Counted from the first letter of the stretch, positions 42,296-51,794 are shown. The stretch: DNA of 64,000 bases from Paenibacillus sanguinis 2301083 = DSM 16941 (GCF_000374825.1 NZ_KB895376.1:313460-377459), one strand, 5' to 3'. Notes: generated from the sequence alone by a model not told the origin. Numbers and translations are program-made.

Positions 42296-43000
42296 ATGAA
42301 TCTGGATGAATTAGGCCTAAAGGGCGGTCTCATCGTATCCTGCCAGGCTTTAGAGGAAGAGCCGCTTCATAGCTCGATGATTATGGGGAGAATGGCCATC
42401 GCGGCCAAGGAGGGCGGAGCCGTAGGTATTCGCGCAAATACGGCAGCTGATGTGAAGGAAATTAAAAAGCAGGTCGATCTTCCCGTCATTGGTATTGTGA
42501 AGAGAAATTATGGAAACCATGCTGTATTTATTACACCAACGATCAGGGAGATCGATGAACTGGCAGAGGCCCGGCCGGAGATTGTTGCTGTGGATGCTAC
42601 CTTGCGAGCACGTCCAGATGGCAAGTCACTGGAGGAATTTGTGAAGGAGATTCGTTCCAAATATCCCGAGCTTCTAATTATGGCGGATATATCCACCAAG
42701 GAGGAAGCCCGGTATGCGGAGCAGCTCGGTTTTGACCTGATCTCCTCGACATTGGTCGGATATACGGAGGAGTCGGCCGGAATCAAGCTTTATGACCATG
42801 ACTTTGCCGCCTTGAAGGAGATTCTGGCTAGCGTGCAAGTCCCTGTTGTTGCGGAAGGAAACGTGATCACCCCCGAGATGGCGGTTCAATGCCTGAAGCT
42901 GGGGGCCTACTGTGTTGTTGTTGGGGGAGCCATTACCCGTCCTCAACAGATTACACAACGGTTTGTATCTGAAATTACAAAATGGCAGCAGCCTTCCTAA
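42296..43000 (+). CDS. nanE: N-acylglucosamine-6-phosphate 2-epimerase
   Basis: NanE interconverts N-acetylmannosamine-6-P and N-acetylglucosamine-6-P. The 234-residue TIM barrel shows KGGLIVSCQALEEEPLHSS, GAVGIRANTAADVKEIK, PVIGIVKRNY, VAVDATLRARPDG, IMADIST, and PVVAEGNVITPEMA. It starts 5 bp after the PTS stop and is cotranscribed. No nanA or nanK is in the cluster, so the pathway starts from an already phosphorylated sugar delivered by the PTS. nagA and nagB must be elsewhere. Confidence 0.93.
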   Translation: MNLDELGLKGGLIVSCQALEEEPLHSSMIMGRMAIAAKEGGAVGIRANTAADVKEIKKQVDLPVIGIVKRNYGNHAVFITPTIREIDELAEARPEIVAVDATLRARPDGKSLEEFVKEIRSKYPELLIMADISTKEEARYAEQLGFDLISSTLVGYTEESAGIKLYDHDFAALKEILASVQVPVVAEGNVITPEMAVQCLKLGAYCVVVGGAITRPQQITQRFVSEITKWQQPS

Positions 43001-43020
43001 TTTGATTTAACAGACAGCAT

Positions 43021-43112
43021 AAAAAAACAGTCAACGGTATTGAACTACACCCGCCAAGGTACATCCTGGCCCATCACTTCGGGTGCCGTTCAAACCTGAT
43101 TGACTGTTTTTT
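43021..43112. terminator. Large nested bidirectional terminator between nanE and the RpiR gene
   Basis: AACAGTCAA (43027-43035) pairs with TTGACTGTT (43100-43108), followed by a T-run and preceded by an A-run. Inside are a TTGAAC/GTTCAA stem, a CACCCG/CGGGTG stem and a small CCA/TGG hairpin, an unusually elaborate 88-nt structure. Confidence 0.8.
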
Positions 43113-43113
43113 C

Positions 43114-43917
43114 TTATTCTCTGGAATACAGAGTCTGCAAGGTAAGCTGCCGCGCCTTATACAATCTGGTATCCTCAAGCAGCAGAAGCGAGATGATGTC
43201 CAGAATATATATAATGGCTAACTGGCTGTTGATAAAATTACCGTCCCCGCTTCGCTCGACATTCGGGGTAAAGATGCACAAATCTGAAATATCGGATAAC
43301 GGGGTATGATCAAAATTAGTGATGCCAACGATCGTGCTCCCTCTCCGCTTGGCTTCCCTTAAAGCATCGCTAACCTCCAGCGTTCGGCCTGAATTGGATA
43401 AGCCAATGACCAGATCGCCTTCTCCCAGCAAAGCAGCGCTCATCAGCATCATGTGTGAGTCAGTGACTGCATCAATGACCATATCCATTCTCATCAATCT
43501 GTATTTAAACTCTAATGCGGACAGACCTGAGCTTCCCAGACCGTATACATAAATGCGGCGGGCCCGCTTCAAATACTGAACAACCTGCTCAATATTAGCC
43601 GTATCCAGCATCTCAGCCGTTTTATTAATAACTTCGTTATGAATCTGCTGCGCTCTTCTGAAAAAATCCGAGTGTGGATGAGGCTGCTGAACTTCTCGAC
43701 TAAGCTGAATTTTGAAATCAACAAAGGTGGAACAGCCTACTTTTTTACAAAATCTAGTGATGGTTGACATGAATGTATTCGTATGTTCAGCTAAATCCCT
43801 GATGTTAATATTGTTAATGGACGATTTATTGCGGATCACATAGTTAGCTATTTCCTTTTCTTTAGCTGAAAAACGTTGATATTCAAGCTGCAGGATATCA
43901 ATGATACTGGGAGACAT
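43114..43917 (-). CDS. RpiR-family sugar-phosphate regulator
   Basis: This 267-residue regulator has the N-terminal HTH_6 domain (LAEHTNTFMSTITRFCKKVGC) and a C-terminal SIS sugar-phosphate isomerase-like domain (RIYVYGLGSSGLSALEFKYRLMR; DLVIGLSNSGRTLEV). RpiR proteins sense phosphosugars. It is convergent to the PTS-nanE operon and is its probable regulator, with the 13-bp palindrome at 40655 as a candidate operator. Confidence 0.9.
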   Translation of the reverse strand: MSPSIIDILQLEYQRFSAKEKEIANYVIRNKSSINNINIRDLAEHTNTFMSTITRFCKKVGCSTFVDFKIQLSREVQQPHPHSDFFRRAQQIHNEVINKTAEMLDTANIEQVVQYLKRARRIYVYGLGSSGLSALEFKYRLMRMDMVIDAVTDSHMMLMSAALLGEGDLVIGLSNSGRTLEVSDALREAKRRGSTIVGITNFDHTPLSDISDLCIFTPNVERSGDGNFINSQLAIIYILDIISLLLLEDTRLYKARQLTLQTLYSRE

Positions 43918-44033
43918 AAAGAGCCCCTTTCTGAAACAGGTTGCTTTGCATGGTTCTCTTCCTTAGTCTACTTCCTGCAAGCCAAATCATCAATCCTGCC
44001 ATCCCATCCACCAGTGCTCCTGCTGATCATGAA

Positions 44034-45926
44034 TTAACCCGCCTCAGGTTCAAATTCACCGCGGGTGAACTGACTGTTGTACAGATCGGCGTAGAAGCCG
44101 CCCAGTTCCAGCAATTCCTCATGCGTACCTTGTTCAATGACCGAACCGTGGTTCATCACGAGAATAAGATCGGCATCCTTGATCGTGGACAAGCGGTGGG
44201 CAATCACAAAGCTGGTTCTCCCTTTCATCAGCTCATTCATCGCCTGCTGGATATGCAACTCGGTCCGTGTGTCAACGCTGCTGGTTGCCTCGTCCAGTAT
44301 AAGAATAGCCGGATCCGCCAAAATCGCGCGGGCAATGGTCAACAACTGTTTTTGCCCCTGCGAGATATTAGAGGCTTCCTCATTCAGCACGGTATTATAG
44401 CCGTCCGGCAAGGTACGGATAAAGTGATCGGCATAGGCTGTTTTGGCAGCACGCACAACTTCTTCATCGGTAGCTCCTTCACGACCGTAGGCAATATTAT
44501 CGCGAATCGTGCCGTTGAACAACCACGTATCCTGCAATACCATACCGAACATACTGCGCAAATCTCCACGCTTCATCTCGGCGATATTCACACCATCCAC
44601 GGTAATAGAACCGCCGTTAAGCTCGTAGAAGCGCATCAGCAGGTTGATCAATGTCGTTTTCCCTGCCCCGGTCGGACCTACAATGGCAATGGTTTGCCCA
44701 TTGTGAACATTGATATTCATGTCCTCAATCAGCGTCTGCTCGCTGTCATATCCGAACCGCACATGCTCGAAAACAACATTGCCTTGAGGTTGTTTCAGCA
44801 CAGCAGGCTTCGCCGCTTCCGGAACCTCTTCCTCCTCATCCAGAATCTCGAATACCCGTTCCGCCGAAGCAACGGTAGACTGAATAATGTTGGCAATATT
44901 CGCCGTTTGTGTAATCGGCATCGTAAATTGACGGGCATATTGGATAAAGGCCTGCACATCCCCGATTTCAATCGAACGCTTGGTGACCAGGATACCCCCG
45001 ACCACCGAGATCAATACGTAGCCAATGTTACCGATAAAGCTCATGATTGGCATAATTACCCCGGAGATAAACTGCGCTTTCCAGCCCGACTCATACAAAC
45101 GTTCATTGATTTCATCGAATTGCTCCAACGATTTTCCTTCGCGGCCAAAGGCCTTCACAATTTTGTGTCCTGTATACATTTCCTCTACGTGACCATTGAG
45201 TTGTCCCAGCTCTTTCTGCTGACGAACAAACTGCTTCTGTGAATGCTTGGCAACCGAGGTAATCGCAATAATGCTTATAGGCAGTGTTAACACGGCAATC
45301 AGTGTCAATAACGGACTGATTGACAGCATCATCACGATAACCCCGATGATCGTCAGCATCGACGTAATCAATTGGGTTAAGCTCTGCTGGAGCGTGGTAC
45401 TGATATTATCAACATCATTCGTAACCCGGCTCAAAATGTCGCCATGAGTCCGGGCATCAAAATATTTCAGCGGCAGCTTGTTCAGCTTGACGTTCACATC
45501 CCGCCGCAAATCATATACGGTCTTCTGAGCCACTCCAGCCATCAGATACTGCTGTATATAACTAAAGAGAGCACTAAGCACATAAAGCCCAATCAAAATC
45601 ATAATAATTTGCCAAATATATTGAAAATCTATCTCCGCTCCCGGAATTCCCTGGAACTTGGCAACGATGCCTTCAAACAGCTTGGTTGTCGCCTTCCCCA
45701 TCACTTTCGGGCTAAAAATGCTGAATATTGTACTTAAGATGGCCATCACCAGGACGGCGAATAAATATAAACGATGTGGCTTCAAATACTGAACCAGCCG
45801 TTTTAATGTGCCTTTGAAATCCTTGGCTTTTTCTACCGGCATTGCCATGCTTGGTCCTCCGGGACCGCCGTGTTTGCCGCCAGGTCCACCAAATCCGCGT
45901 TTTCTTCCCTTTTGTTCCTGGCTCAT
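44034..45926 (-). CDS. ABC exporter, second half-transporter (YfiC-like)
   Basis: This 630-residue half-transporter has a Gly/Pro-rich basic N-terminal tail (KRGFGGPGGKHGGPGGP), six membrane helices, and an ATPase domain with Walker A GPTGAGKTT, signature NISQGQKQLLTIARA and Walker B ILILDEATSSVD. Its start overlaps the stop of the partner gene by ATGA. With that partner it forms a heterodimeric multidrug/lipid exporter of the YfiBC/BmrCD type. Here the catalytic Glu follows Walker B (DEATSS), so this half carries the canonical site. Confidence 0.93.
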   Translation of the reverse strand: MSQEQKGRKRGFGGPGGKHGGPGGPSMAMPVEKAKDFKGTLKRLVQYLKPHRLYLFAVLVMAILSTIFSIFSPKVMGKATTKLFEGIVAKFQGIPGAEIDFQYIWQIIMILIGLYVLSALFSYIQQYLMAGVAQKTVYDLRRDVNVKLNKLPLKYFDARTHGDILSRVTNDVDNISTTLQQSLTQLITSMLTIIGVIVMMLSISPLLTLIAVLTLPISIIAITSVAKHSQKQFVRQQKELGQLNGHVEEMYTGHKIVKAFGREGKSLEQFDEINERLYESGWKAQFISGVIMPIMSFIGNIGYVLISVVGGILVTKRSIEIGDVQAFIQYARQFTMPITQTANIANIIQSTVASAERVFEILDEEEEVPEAAKPAVLKQPQGNVVFEHVRFGYDSEQTLIEDMNINVHNGQTIAIVGPTGAGKTTLINLLMRFYELNGGSITVDGVNIAEMKRGDLRSMFGMVLQDTWLFNGTIRDNIAYGREGATDEEVVRAAKTAYADHFIRTLPDGYNTVLNEEASNISQGQKQLLTIARAILADPAILILDEATSSVDTRTELHIQQAMNELMKGRTSFVIAHRLSTIKDADLILVMNHGSVIEQGTHEELLELGGFYADLYNSQFTRGEFEPEAG

Positions 45927-47653
45927 GCGATCTCCTCCTCTGAAAGCTGCGAACGGACAATTTCCTGATAAACCTCACAAGTTTCCATCAACTCTCTGTG
46001 GCTGCCGATGCCTACGATTTGACCTTCGTGCATCACGATGATTTGATCGGCATCCAGCACCGTGCTCACCCGCTGAGCTACGATCATCACCGTGGACTCT
46101 TTCGTTTCCTTCTTCAACGCCGCCCGCAGCTTGGCATCGGTCTTGAAGTCCAATGCCGAGAAGCTATCGTCGAAGATGTAAATCTCCGCAGGACGCACCA
46201 GCGCCCGAGCAATGGACAAGCGCTGCTTCTGACCACCCGATACGTTCGTGCCGCCTTGAGCAATCAGCGAGTTGAAGCCTTCCTCCATATTGCCAATAAA
46301 GTCGCTCGCCTGAGCAATATGTGCGGCATGACGTACTTCCTCGTCACTGGCGTCCTCCTTGCCGTATCGAATATTCTCACTGATTGTGCCGGAGAATAAC
46401 ACCGCCTTCTGCGGCACGAAGCCAATCTTGCTCCGCAGTTCCTCCTGGGTCAGGTCGCGAATATCCAAGCCACCTACCCGAACACTTCCCTCCTGCACAT
46501 CATAGAACCTTGGAATCAAGCTGATTAGCGTGGATTTACCGGAGCCGGTGCCGCCGATAATCGCCGTTACCTGGCCCGGCTTGGCAGTGAACGAAATATT
46601 CTGTACCGCAGGCTGCTCAGCCCCCGGGTAGCTAAAGGAGACATGATCGAATTCCACCAGACCACGTTGGCCTGCTTTGGGCGTTTTCCCGGTAGCCGGA
46701 TCTTTAATAACAGGCTCCATGTCCAGTACCTCATTGATCCGAACAGCCGAAGCCGCAGCCCGTGGAATCATGACAAACATCATCGATACCATCACAAGGG
46801 AGAACATGATTTGCATGGCATATTGCAGAAAGGCCATCAGGTCCCCTACCTGCATATGCCCGGCATCAATTCGCAAGCCTCCAAACCAAATGATCGCCAC
46901 GGAAGATAAATTCATCACCAGCATCATCACCGGCATCATAAACGCCATAATTTTATTGACTTTAATCGAAATGTCAGTTAAATCCAGGTTGGCTTCGTCA
47001 AAGCGTTTGCTCTCATAATCAGTACGGTTAAATGATCGAATAACCCGAATGCCGATCAAGCTTTCGCGCATGACCAGGTTCAACTTGTCTATTTTCTTCT
47101 GAATCGCCTTGAATAACGGCATTCCTTTTCTGGCGATGATCCAGATTGCCAAGGCCAGCACAGGCAAAACCACAACGAGAATCAAAGACAGCGTAGCGTC
47201 CTTGGAAACAGCCATCAGAATGCCGCCCAAACACATCATCGGCGCCATAACCATCATTCGCAGCATCATGATCAGCACTTGCTGAACCTGGTTAATATCA
47301 TTGGTAGTCCGTGTAATCAGCGACGCGGTACCAATCTTGTCGAACTCCTCCAATGAGAAATTGGAGGCATGCTTAAATACTTTGTCCCGCAGTAATTTAC
47401 CAAAGCCGGTTGCCGCCTTGGATGAGTAGAGGCTGGCCGCTATAGAGCAGATCATGCCACCTAACGCCACAAGCAGCATCAAGCCGCCAACACGCCATAT
47501 ATAGGGCGTATCCCCATTCACTACACCCTTGTCCACGATATCGGCCATTAATGTTGGTAAATATAATTCGGATAAGGTCTGGAAGAACACCAACACCAGC
47601 ACGGCCGCTACCATCAAGCGGTAGGGCTTTAAATTACGGAAAAGCTTAATCAT
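45923..47653 (-). CDS. ABC exporter, first half-transporter (YfiB-like)
   Basis: This 576-residue half-transporter has six membrane helices and an ATPase domain with Walker A GGTGSGKST, signature NVSGGQKQRLSIARALV and Walker B IYIFDDSFSALD. The Asp replacing the catalytic Glu after Walker B (FDDS) marks the degenerate site typical of one half of heterodimeric exporters. The marR gene lies 20 bp upstream and the partner gene overlaps downstream, so all three form one operon. Confidence 0.93.
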   Translation of the reverse strand: MIKLFRNLKPYRLMVAAVLVLVFFQTLSELYLPTLMADIVDKGVVNGDTPYIWRVGGLMLLVALGGMICSIAASLYSSKAATGFGKLLRDKVFKHASNFSLEEFDKIGTASLITRTTNDINQVQQVLIMMLRMMVMAPMMCLGGILMAVSKDATLSLILVVVLPVLALAIWIIARKGMPLFKAIQKKIDKLNLVMRESLIGIRVIRSFNRTDYESKRFDEANLDLTDISIKVNKIMAFMMPVMMLVMNLSSVAIIWFGGLRIDAGHMQVGDLMAFLQYAMQIMFSLVMVSMMFVMIPRAAASAVRINEVLDMEPVIKDPATGKTPKAGQRGLVEFDHVSFSYPGAEQPAVQNISFTAKPGQVTAIIGGTGSGKSTLISLIPRFYDVQEGSVRVGGLDIRDLTQEELRSKIGFVPQKAVLFSGTISENIRYGKEDASDEEVRHAAHIAQASDFIGNMEEGFNSLIAQGGTNVSGGQKQRLSIARALVRPAEIYIFDDSFSALDFKTDAKLRAALKKETKESTVMIVAQRVSTVLDADQIIVMHEGQIVGIGSHRELMETCEVYQEIVRSQLSEEEIA

Positions 47654-47673
47654 TTCCCATCACTCCACATGTT

Positions 47674-48150
47674 CTAGTCTTTGTCTGCTTGATTGTCTTT
47701 CACTTGCAATTCTATATACGTATATACTTGCTCTAACAACTCACTAAGCTGCTTGCTCTTCTCCGGCCCCAAATAATTAACAAGGCCCCTAAGCTGTTCA
47801 GATCGCTTCCTGGCCGTTTCCTCAAGCACGGCTCTACCTTGATCCGTCAATAAAACTCTTACCGCTCGCCGGTCTTCCTCATCGTTGCGTCGCAGCACCA
47901 GTCCATGTTCCTCCAGACTGCGAATCAACGGCGTCACTGTAGGGGAAGCCACCTCCAACATCGCGCTAAGCTCTGACATCTTCACACCGCGCTCATCCAT
48001 CTCCAGCCCATGAGCAATAACGAACAATAGCCGAACTTCGCTTGGCTTATATTTATCCGATGGCGACATCATTCGCCTCATATCCAGCTTCCGGAAGCGA
48101 TGGAACGCATTAAACAATCGCTGTGTTTGCGGATCCTTGCCGATAAACAA
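47674..48150 (-). CDS. MarR-family regulator of the ABC exporter operon
   Basis: This 158-residue winged-helix regulator starts at TTG 48150 with GGGGGG 7 bp upstream. It shows the MarR fold (MSELSAMLEVASPTVTPLIRSLEEHGLVLRRNDEEDRRAVRVLLT, in parts: EVASPTVTPLIRSLEEHGLV and DEEDRRAVRVLLT). It is the first gene of the exporter operon and a near-palindromic site lies 33 bp upstream, so it most likely represses its own operon and responds to an exported compound. Confidence 0.9.
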   Translation of the reverse strand: MFIGKDPQTQRLFNAFHRFRKLDMRRMMSPSDKYKPSEVRLLFVIAHGLEMDERGVKMSELSAMLEVASPTVTPLIRSLEEHGLVLRRNDEEDRRAVRVLLTDQGRAVLEETARKRSEQLRGLVNYLGPEKSKQLSELLEQVYTYIELQVKDNQADKD

Positions 48151-48182
48151 GCAACATCCCCCCTTTTATTTTCATTATTTAA

Positions 48183-48217
48183 TAATTAGCTATGCTATTA
48201 ATTTGCATTACTAATTA
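48183..48217. promoter_or_regulatory. Candidate MarR operator
   Basis: TAATTAGCTATGC (48183-48195) and GCATTACTAATTA (48205-48217) form an inverted repeat with two mismatches and a 9-bp spacer, just upstream of the marR start. Confidence 0.55.
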
Positions 48218-48285
48218 TAAGAGGGTAAGCCCGGCAAAATCAAGCGTCGGCAAAATTTGGACAAACTATGGGCATATCATTCAGG

Positions 48286-48333
48286 TAAAAAAAGACCACA
48301 CCCGCCAGGAAAAAGCCCTGACGACTGCGGTCT
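48286..48333 (-). terminator. Terminator of pdaA
   Basis: On the minus strand AGACC...CAGG pairs with CCTG...GGTCT, followed by seven U. Confidence 0.75.
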
Positions 48334-48347
48334 CCCACGACTCGGTG

Positions 48348-49142
48348 TTACGGATGCGGCTGGCGGAGCGCATCCAGGCTCTTGAACTCATAGCCCTGCC
48401 TATGAGCCTCATCAATGATGGCGCCCAATGCCTCTGCATTGTCCTTCGATATAGCATGCAGCAACAGGACCGCACCGGGGTGGAGTTGAGATACTACCTT
48501 CTGGTAGGCATAGTCAGCACCCTTCTGGGCATTGACATCCCAATCCTTGTAGGCAGCGGACCAGAAGACATTAATATATCCGAGTTCCCGGGTTACTCGC
48601 AACGTACGGTCACTGAATATCCCGCGCGGCGGACGAAGATAGAGCATCTCCGTTTGTCCCGTAACTTTGGCTGCTGCACTCTTCACCTTATCCAGCTCCT
48701 CCCTAATTTGCTCATCGGAGATGGTGGTCATGTCCGGGTGGCTCCAGGAATGGTTCCCGATCAAATGTCCCTCTGCCTTCATCCGCTTCAGCAATTCAGG
48801 CTGCGTCTTGACATAATGACCGGTTACAAAGAAGATCGCCGGCACCTTCTTGGCCTTTAGAGTATCAAGAATAGAGGCTGTGTACCCATTCTCATAGCCG
48901 TTATCAAAAGTCAGAAAGAGCTCCTTGCGCGTAGTGTCGCCAAGAAAAATCGCTCCGTTCTTGTCAATGATGTCCTTGAAGCCCTCCTCATTAATCGAGG
49001 GTAGCCGTCCTTCCACACTCTTCTTGAACCCAAAGTGATGGGCACCATCGGCAAATACCGGAGCAGAGGGTTCCAGGCCAAATAGCAAACTGGCCAACAG
49101 CGAGCAAATCAAAGCAAGTTTCAAAGCTGGCGCTCCCTTCAC
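48348..49142 (-). CDS. pdaA: Delta-lactam-biosynthetic de-N-acetylase, polysaccharide deacetylase family
   Basis: PdaA removes the acetyl group of N-acetylmuramic acid during muramic-delta-lactam formation in the spore cortex. The 264-residue protein has a signal peptide (LALICSLLASLLFG) and a NodB domain with LFLTFDNGYENGYTASIL, where TFDNG replaces the usual TFDDG as in characterised PdaA, then GNHSWSHPDM with the metal His pair and YLRPPRGIFSDRTL. The gene supports a spore-forming host. It is monocistronic. Confidence 0.9.
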   Translation of the reverse strand: MKGAPALKLALICSLLASLLFGLEPSAPVFADGAHHFGFKKSVEGRLPSINEEGFKDIIDKNGAIFLGDTTRKELFLTFDNGYENGYTASILDTLKAKKVPAIFFVTGHYVKTQPELLKRMKAEGHLIGNHSWSHPDMTTISDEQIREELDKVKSAAAKVTGQTEMLYLRPPRGIFSDRTLRVTRELGYINVFWSAAYKDWDVNAQKGADYAYQKVVSQLHPGAVLLLHAISKDNAEALGAIIDEAHRQGYEFKSLDALRQPHP

Positions 49143-49183
49143 ATAATATCGCCCATACTATTTGCAGGACAGGACAGAAATAT

Positions 49184-49242
49184 GCAAAAAAAATCCCCTG
49201 CCATGCGCTCGAAACCAGGTCTCGAAGGCTGGTAGAGGATTT
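49184..49242 (-). terminator. Terminator of the amino-acid permease gene
   Basis: On the minus strand AAATCCTCTACC pairs with GGCAGGGGATTT (one mismatch), with an inner TTCGAG stem, then eight U. Confidence 0.85.
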
Positions 49243-49275
49243 CCTCAATGGAGCTTATTCTGCTTGGAGCTAAGC

Positions 49276-50691
49276 TTATTTCCCAGCTGTACGGCTTGCC
49301 TCTCCCGATAGCTCGCTATGCTTGTATCCATAGCTAAAATAAATGACCAGGCCAATGGCCATCCATATCAGGAAGGCAATCCAGGTAATGCCTGGCAGAC
49401 TGATCAGCAAGTAACCACAGGTTGCTACGGCCAGCAGCGGAATCCATGGCACCAGAGGTACCTTGAAGGAACGTTTCAGATCCGGGCGCACGCGACGCAG
49501 GATAACAACACCCAGCGAAACGGAAATGAAGGCGAACAAGGTACCGATGCTAACCAGGTCGGCCAGCTTGTTCAGCGGAATCAGGCCGGAAAAAATCGCA
49601 ACAACGATTCCCGTTACCCACGTGCTGCTTGCAGGAGCCCCGGTCTTGGGATTCAGCTTAGCCAACCGCTTTGGCAGCAGGCCGTCGCGGCCGATCGCAT
49701 ACAACAGCCGGGTTTGCCCGAACAAAAGCACGAAGAGTACGGTAGTAATCCCTACGATCGCCCCGAGTGAGATGAAGCCTGCCACCCAGGTCTGATTGAT
49801 ATACTGCAAGGCGAAAGCAACCGGATTCTTCACATCCAGCAATTGATAAGGTACAATACCTGTCAGCACAGCCGTCACCAGTACATAGAGTATGGAGCAG
49901 ATGACCAGCGACCACAGAATACCGCGTGGCAGATCCTTCTGCGGGTTCTTCACTTCTTCGGCAGCCGTCGCCACCGCATCAAAACCGATATAAGACAGGA
50001 AAGCTGTTGCCGCCCCGGTCACCACACCGCTGAAGCCAAACGGCATAAACGGCTGCCAGTTGCCCGGCTTCACGTAAAAGGCGCCTACGACAATAAACAA
50101 AATGATAACGGCGACCTTGACGATAACCATAATCGAGTTCAACCTTGAGGACTCCTTGGAGCCCCGGGAAACGATAAAGGTTAATGCCAACACGATCAGA
50201 ATGGCCGGAAGGTCGATATATGTCCCATTGGCCGGGTCAAACGCACTGCTGATTGCAGGAGGTATCGTAAAGCCAAGACCCGAGATCAGGCCCTGAAAAT
50301 ACCCCGACCAACCACTGGCCACCATCGAGGCGGCAAAGCCATATTCCAGAATCAGGTCCCAGCCGAGAATCCAGGCTATCAATTCACCGAAGGTGGCATA
50401 GCTGTAGGTATAGGCGCTCCCTGAGACCGGTACCATCGAAGCAAATTCGGCATAACATAAGGCGCAGAATGCACAAACAATTCCCGCCAATACAAAGGAT
50501 AGGATAAGGCCCGGACCGGCATGCTGCGCCGCGGCAACGCCCGTCAGTACAAATATCCCCGTCCCCACCACGCAGCCTACTCCCAGCATGGTCAGGTCGA
50601 ACACGCCCAGTTCCTTCTTCAAACCACCGGAACCGGCCGACTGCTTCTCCATCAGCATGGAAGCAATCGATTTTTTTCGTAGCAAGCTCAT
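49276..50691 (-). CDS. APC-family amino-acid permease (CAT type)
   Basis: This transporter of about 471 residues starts at ATG 50691 (or TTG 50694) behind AGGGG. It has 12 membrane helices with the APC signatures LTMLGVGCVVGTGIFVLTG, AALCYAEFASMVPVSGSAYTY (in parts: CYAEFASMVPVSGSAYTY), and GFDAVATAAEEVKNPQKDLP. This pattern matches the cationic/branched amino-acid transporter group represented by YfnA. The exact amino acid is unknown. Confidence 0.92.
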   Translation of the reverse strand: MSLLRKKSIASMLMEKQSAGSGGLKKELGVFDLTMLGVGCVVGTGIFVLTGVAAAQHAGPGLILSFVLAGIVCAFCALCYAEFASMVPVSGSAYTYSYATFGELIAWILGWDLILEYGFAASMVASGWSGYFQGLISGLGFTIPPAISSAFDPANGTYIDLPAILIVLALTFIVSRGSKESSRLNSIMVIVKVAVIILFIVVGAFYVKPGNWQPFMPFGFSGVVTGAATAFLSYIGFDAVATAAEEVKNPQKDLPRGILWSLVICSILYVLVTAVLTGIVPYQLLDVKNPVAFALQYINQTWVAGFISLGAIVGITTVLFVLLFGQTRLLYAIGRDGLLPKRLAKLNPKTGAPASSTWVTGIVVAIFSGLIPLNKLADLVSIGTLFAFISVSLGVVILRRVRPDLKRSFKVPLVPWIPLLAVATCGYLLISLPGITWIAFLIWMAIGLVIYFSYGYKHSELSGEASRTAGK

Positions 50692-50835
50692 CAAATATCT
50701 GTCCCCTAATGTCAATTTTAGCAATTCATTTCGCTAATTATAGGCACCCTTTCCGAATTGTACAAGTAACCATCTCACATTTTATTTGTGAATATTTTTA
50801 AATTATTGGTAACCCGATCCAATCACAAGCGCATT

Positions 50836-51735
50836 TTAAGCCTCCTCTTCCCGGGGCAACAGCACTTCTCTTGCAAAGCGAATCCATTCCCTCGTAGCAA
50901 AAGAAAGATAACGGTCATCGCGCCAGACAATCCCCAGTTTCCAGGGAATGACTGGCTTGACGAGTGGAATAATTCGCACACCCTCGTCATCAATTTCGCG
51001 GCAGATCGTTTCCGGCAGCAAGGTAATGCCCAGCCCTACCGCCACCATTTCACTAATTAAATCCCATTGTGAGCTTTCATAAATAACATGGGGCTGAAAA
51101 CCGGCCTTGGCGCATTCACTAATGATCCGGTCATGCAGAGTAAAGTCCTCGCGAAACAGCACAAATCCATCCTGCACCAGCTCGGCCAGGTCTGCACTGG
51201 CCCGCTCCGCCAAAGGGTGGGTAGGATGCACCACCAGGTTCAATTTCTCTTCCACAAATGGAAAGTAGCTTAGCTCCTCCTCTACGGTAGGCAGGACGGC
51301 GACGCCCACATCAAGAGCCCCGCTAGCGACCCCCTGCTCCACCTTTTTGGCCCCATCCTCGAACAATTGAATGGTAATTTCCGGATAGCGCTGGTGAAAC
51401 TCCCCGATCACCTTCGGAAAAAAGCTGGAGCCTACCATGGGAGGAAGCCCAATTCGGATATGTCCCTTCTTCATATTTCGCAGATCATCCAGTTCAGCCA
51501 TCAAATTCTGAAAGGAAGTAACGATTTGCTGCGCCTGTGACACGATAATCTGTCCCGCATCAGTCAGCTCTATTTTCTTCCCGACCCGGTCGAACAGCAC
51601 TACGCCCAGCTCTTCCTCCATCGCCTTTACCGTCTTGCTGATTGTGGGCTGAGTGATATATAACGCTTGAGCGGCCTTCGTAAAGCTTCCTAGCCGGGCT
51701 ACTTCAATAAGGTATTGCATTTGCCGAATATCCAC
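50836..51735 (-). CDS. LysR-type regulator of the CidAB genes (CidR-like)
   Basis: I set the start at GTG 51735 (VDIRQMQYLIEVARLGS) with AAAGGAG 9 bp upstream (299 residues). It has the LysR HTH (FTKAAQALYITQPTISKTVKAMEEELG) and effector domain. It is divergent from cidA across a 135-bp gap. CidR regulators in Staphylococcus and Bacillus activate cidAB in response to acetate and carbon overflow, so the same role is likely. Confidence 0.88.
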   Translation of the reverse strand: MDIRQMQYLIEVARLGSFTKAAQALYITQPTISKTVKAMEEELGVVLFDRVGKKIELTDAGQIIVSQAQQIVTSFQNLMAELDDLRNMKKGHIRIGLPPMVGSSFFPKVIGEFHQRYPEITIQLFEDGAKKVEQGVASGALDVGVAVLPTVEEELSYFPFVEEKLNLVVHPTHPLAERASADLAELVQDGFVLFREDFTLHDRIISECAKAGFQPHVIYESSQWDLISEMVAVGLGITLLPETICREIDDEGVRIIPLVKPVIPWKLGIVWRDDRYLSFATREWIRFAREVLLPREEEA

Positions 51736-51779
51736 AGGCTTGCACTCCTTTACATTTATTATGTATAGATAACAAAACG

Positions 51780-51794
51780 GAATGATAATCATTC
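51780..51794. promoter_or_regulatory. Perfect palindrome GAATGATAATCATTC in the cid control region
   Basis: This 7-1-7 dyad contains the central 13 bases of the E. coli 19-bp Fur box (AATGATAATCATT), 76 bp before cidA. It may be a Fur site or the CidR site. Confidence 0.45.

Noticed and set aside
43941..45242. 433-codon plus-strand ORF
   Set aside because: It is antisense to the clearly real ABC exporter gene at 44034-45926, is His/Gln/Asn-rich without any domain, and has no ribosome binding site.
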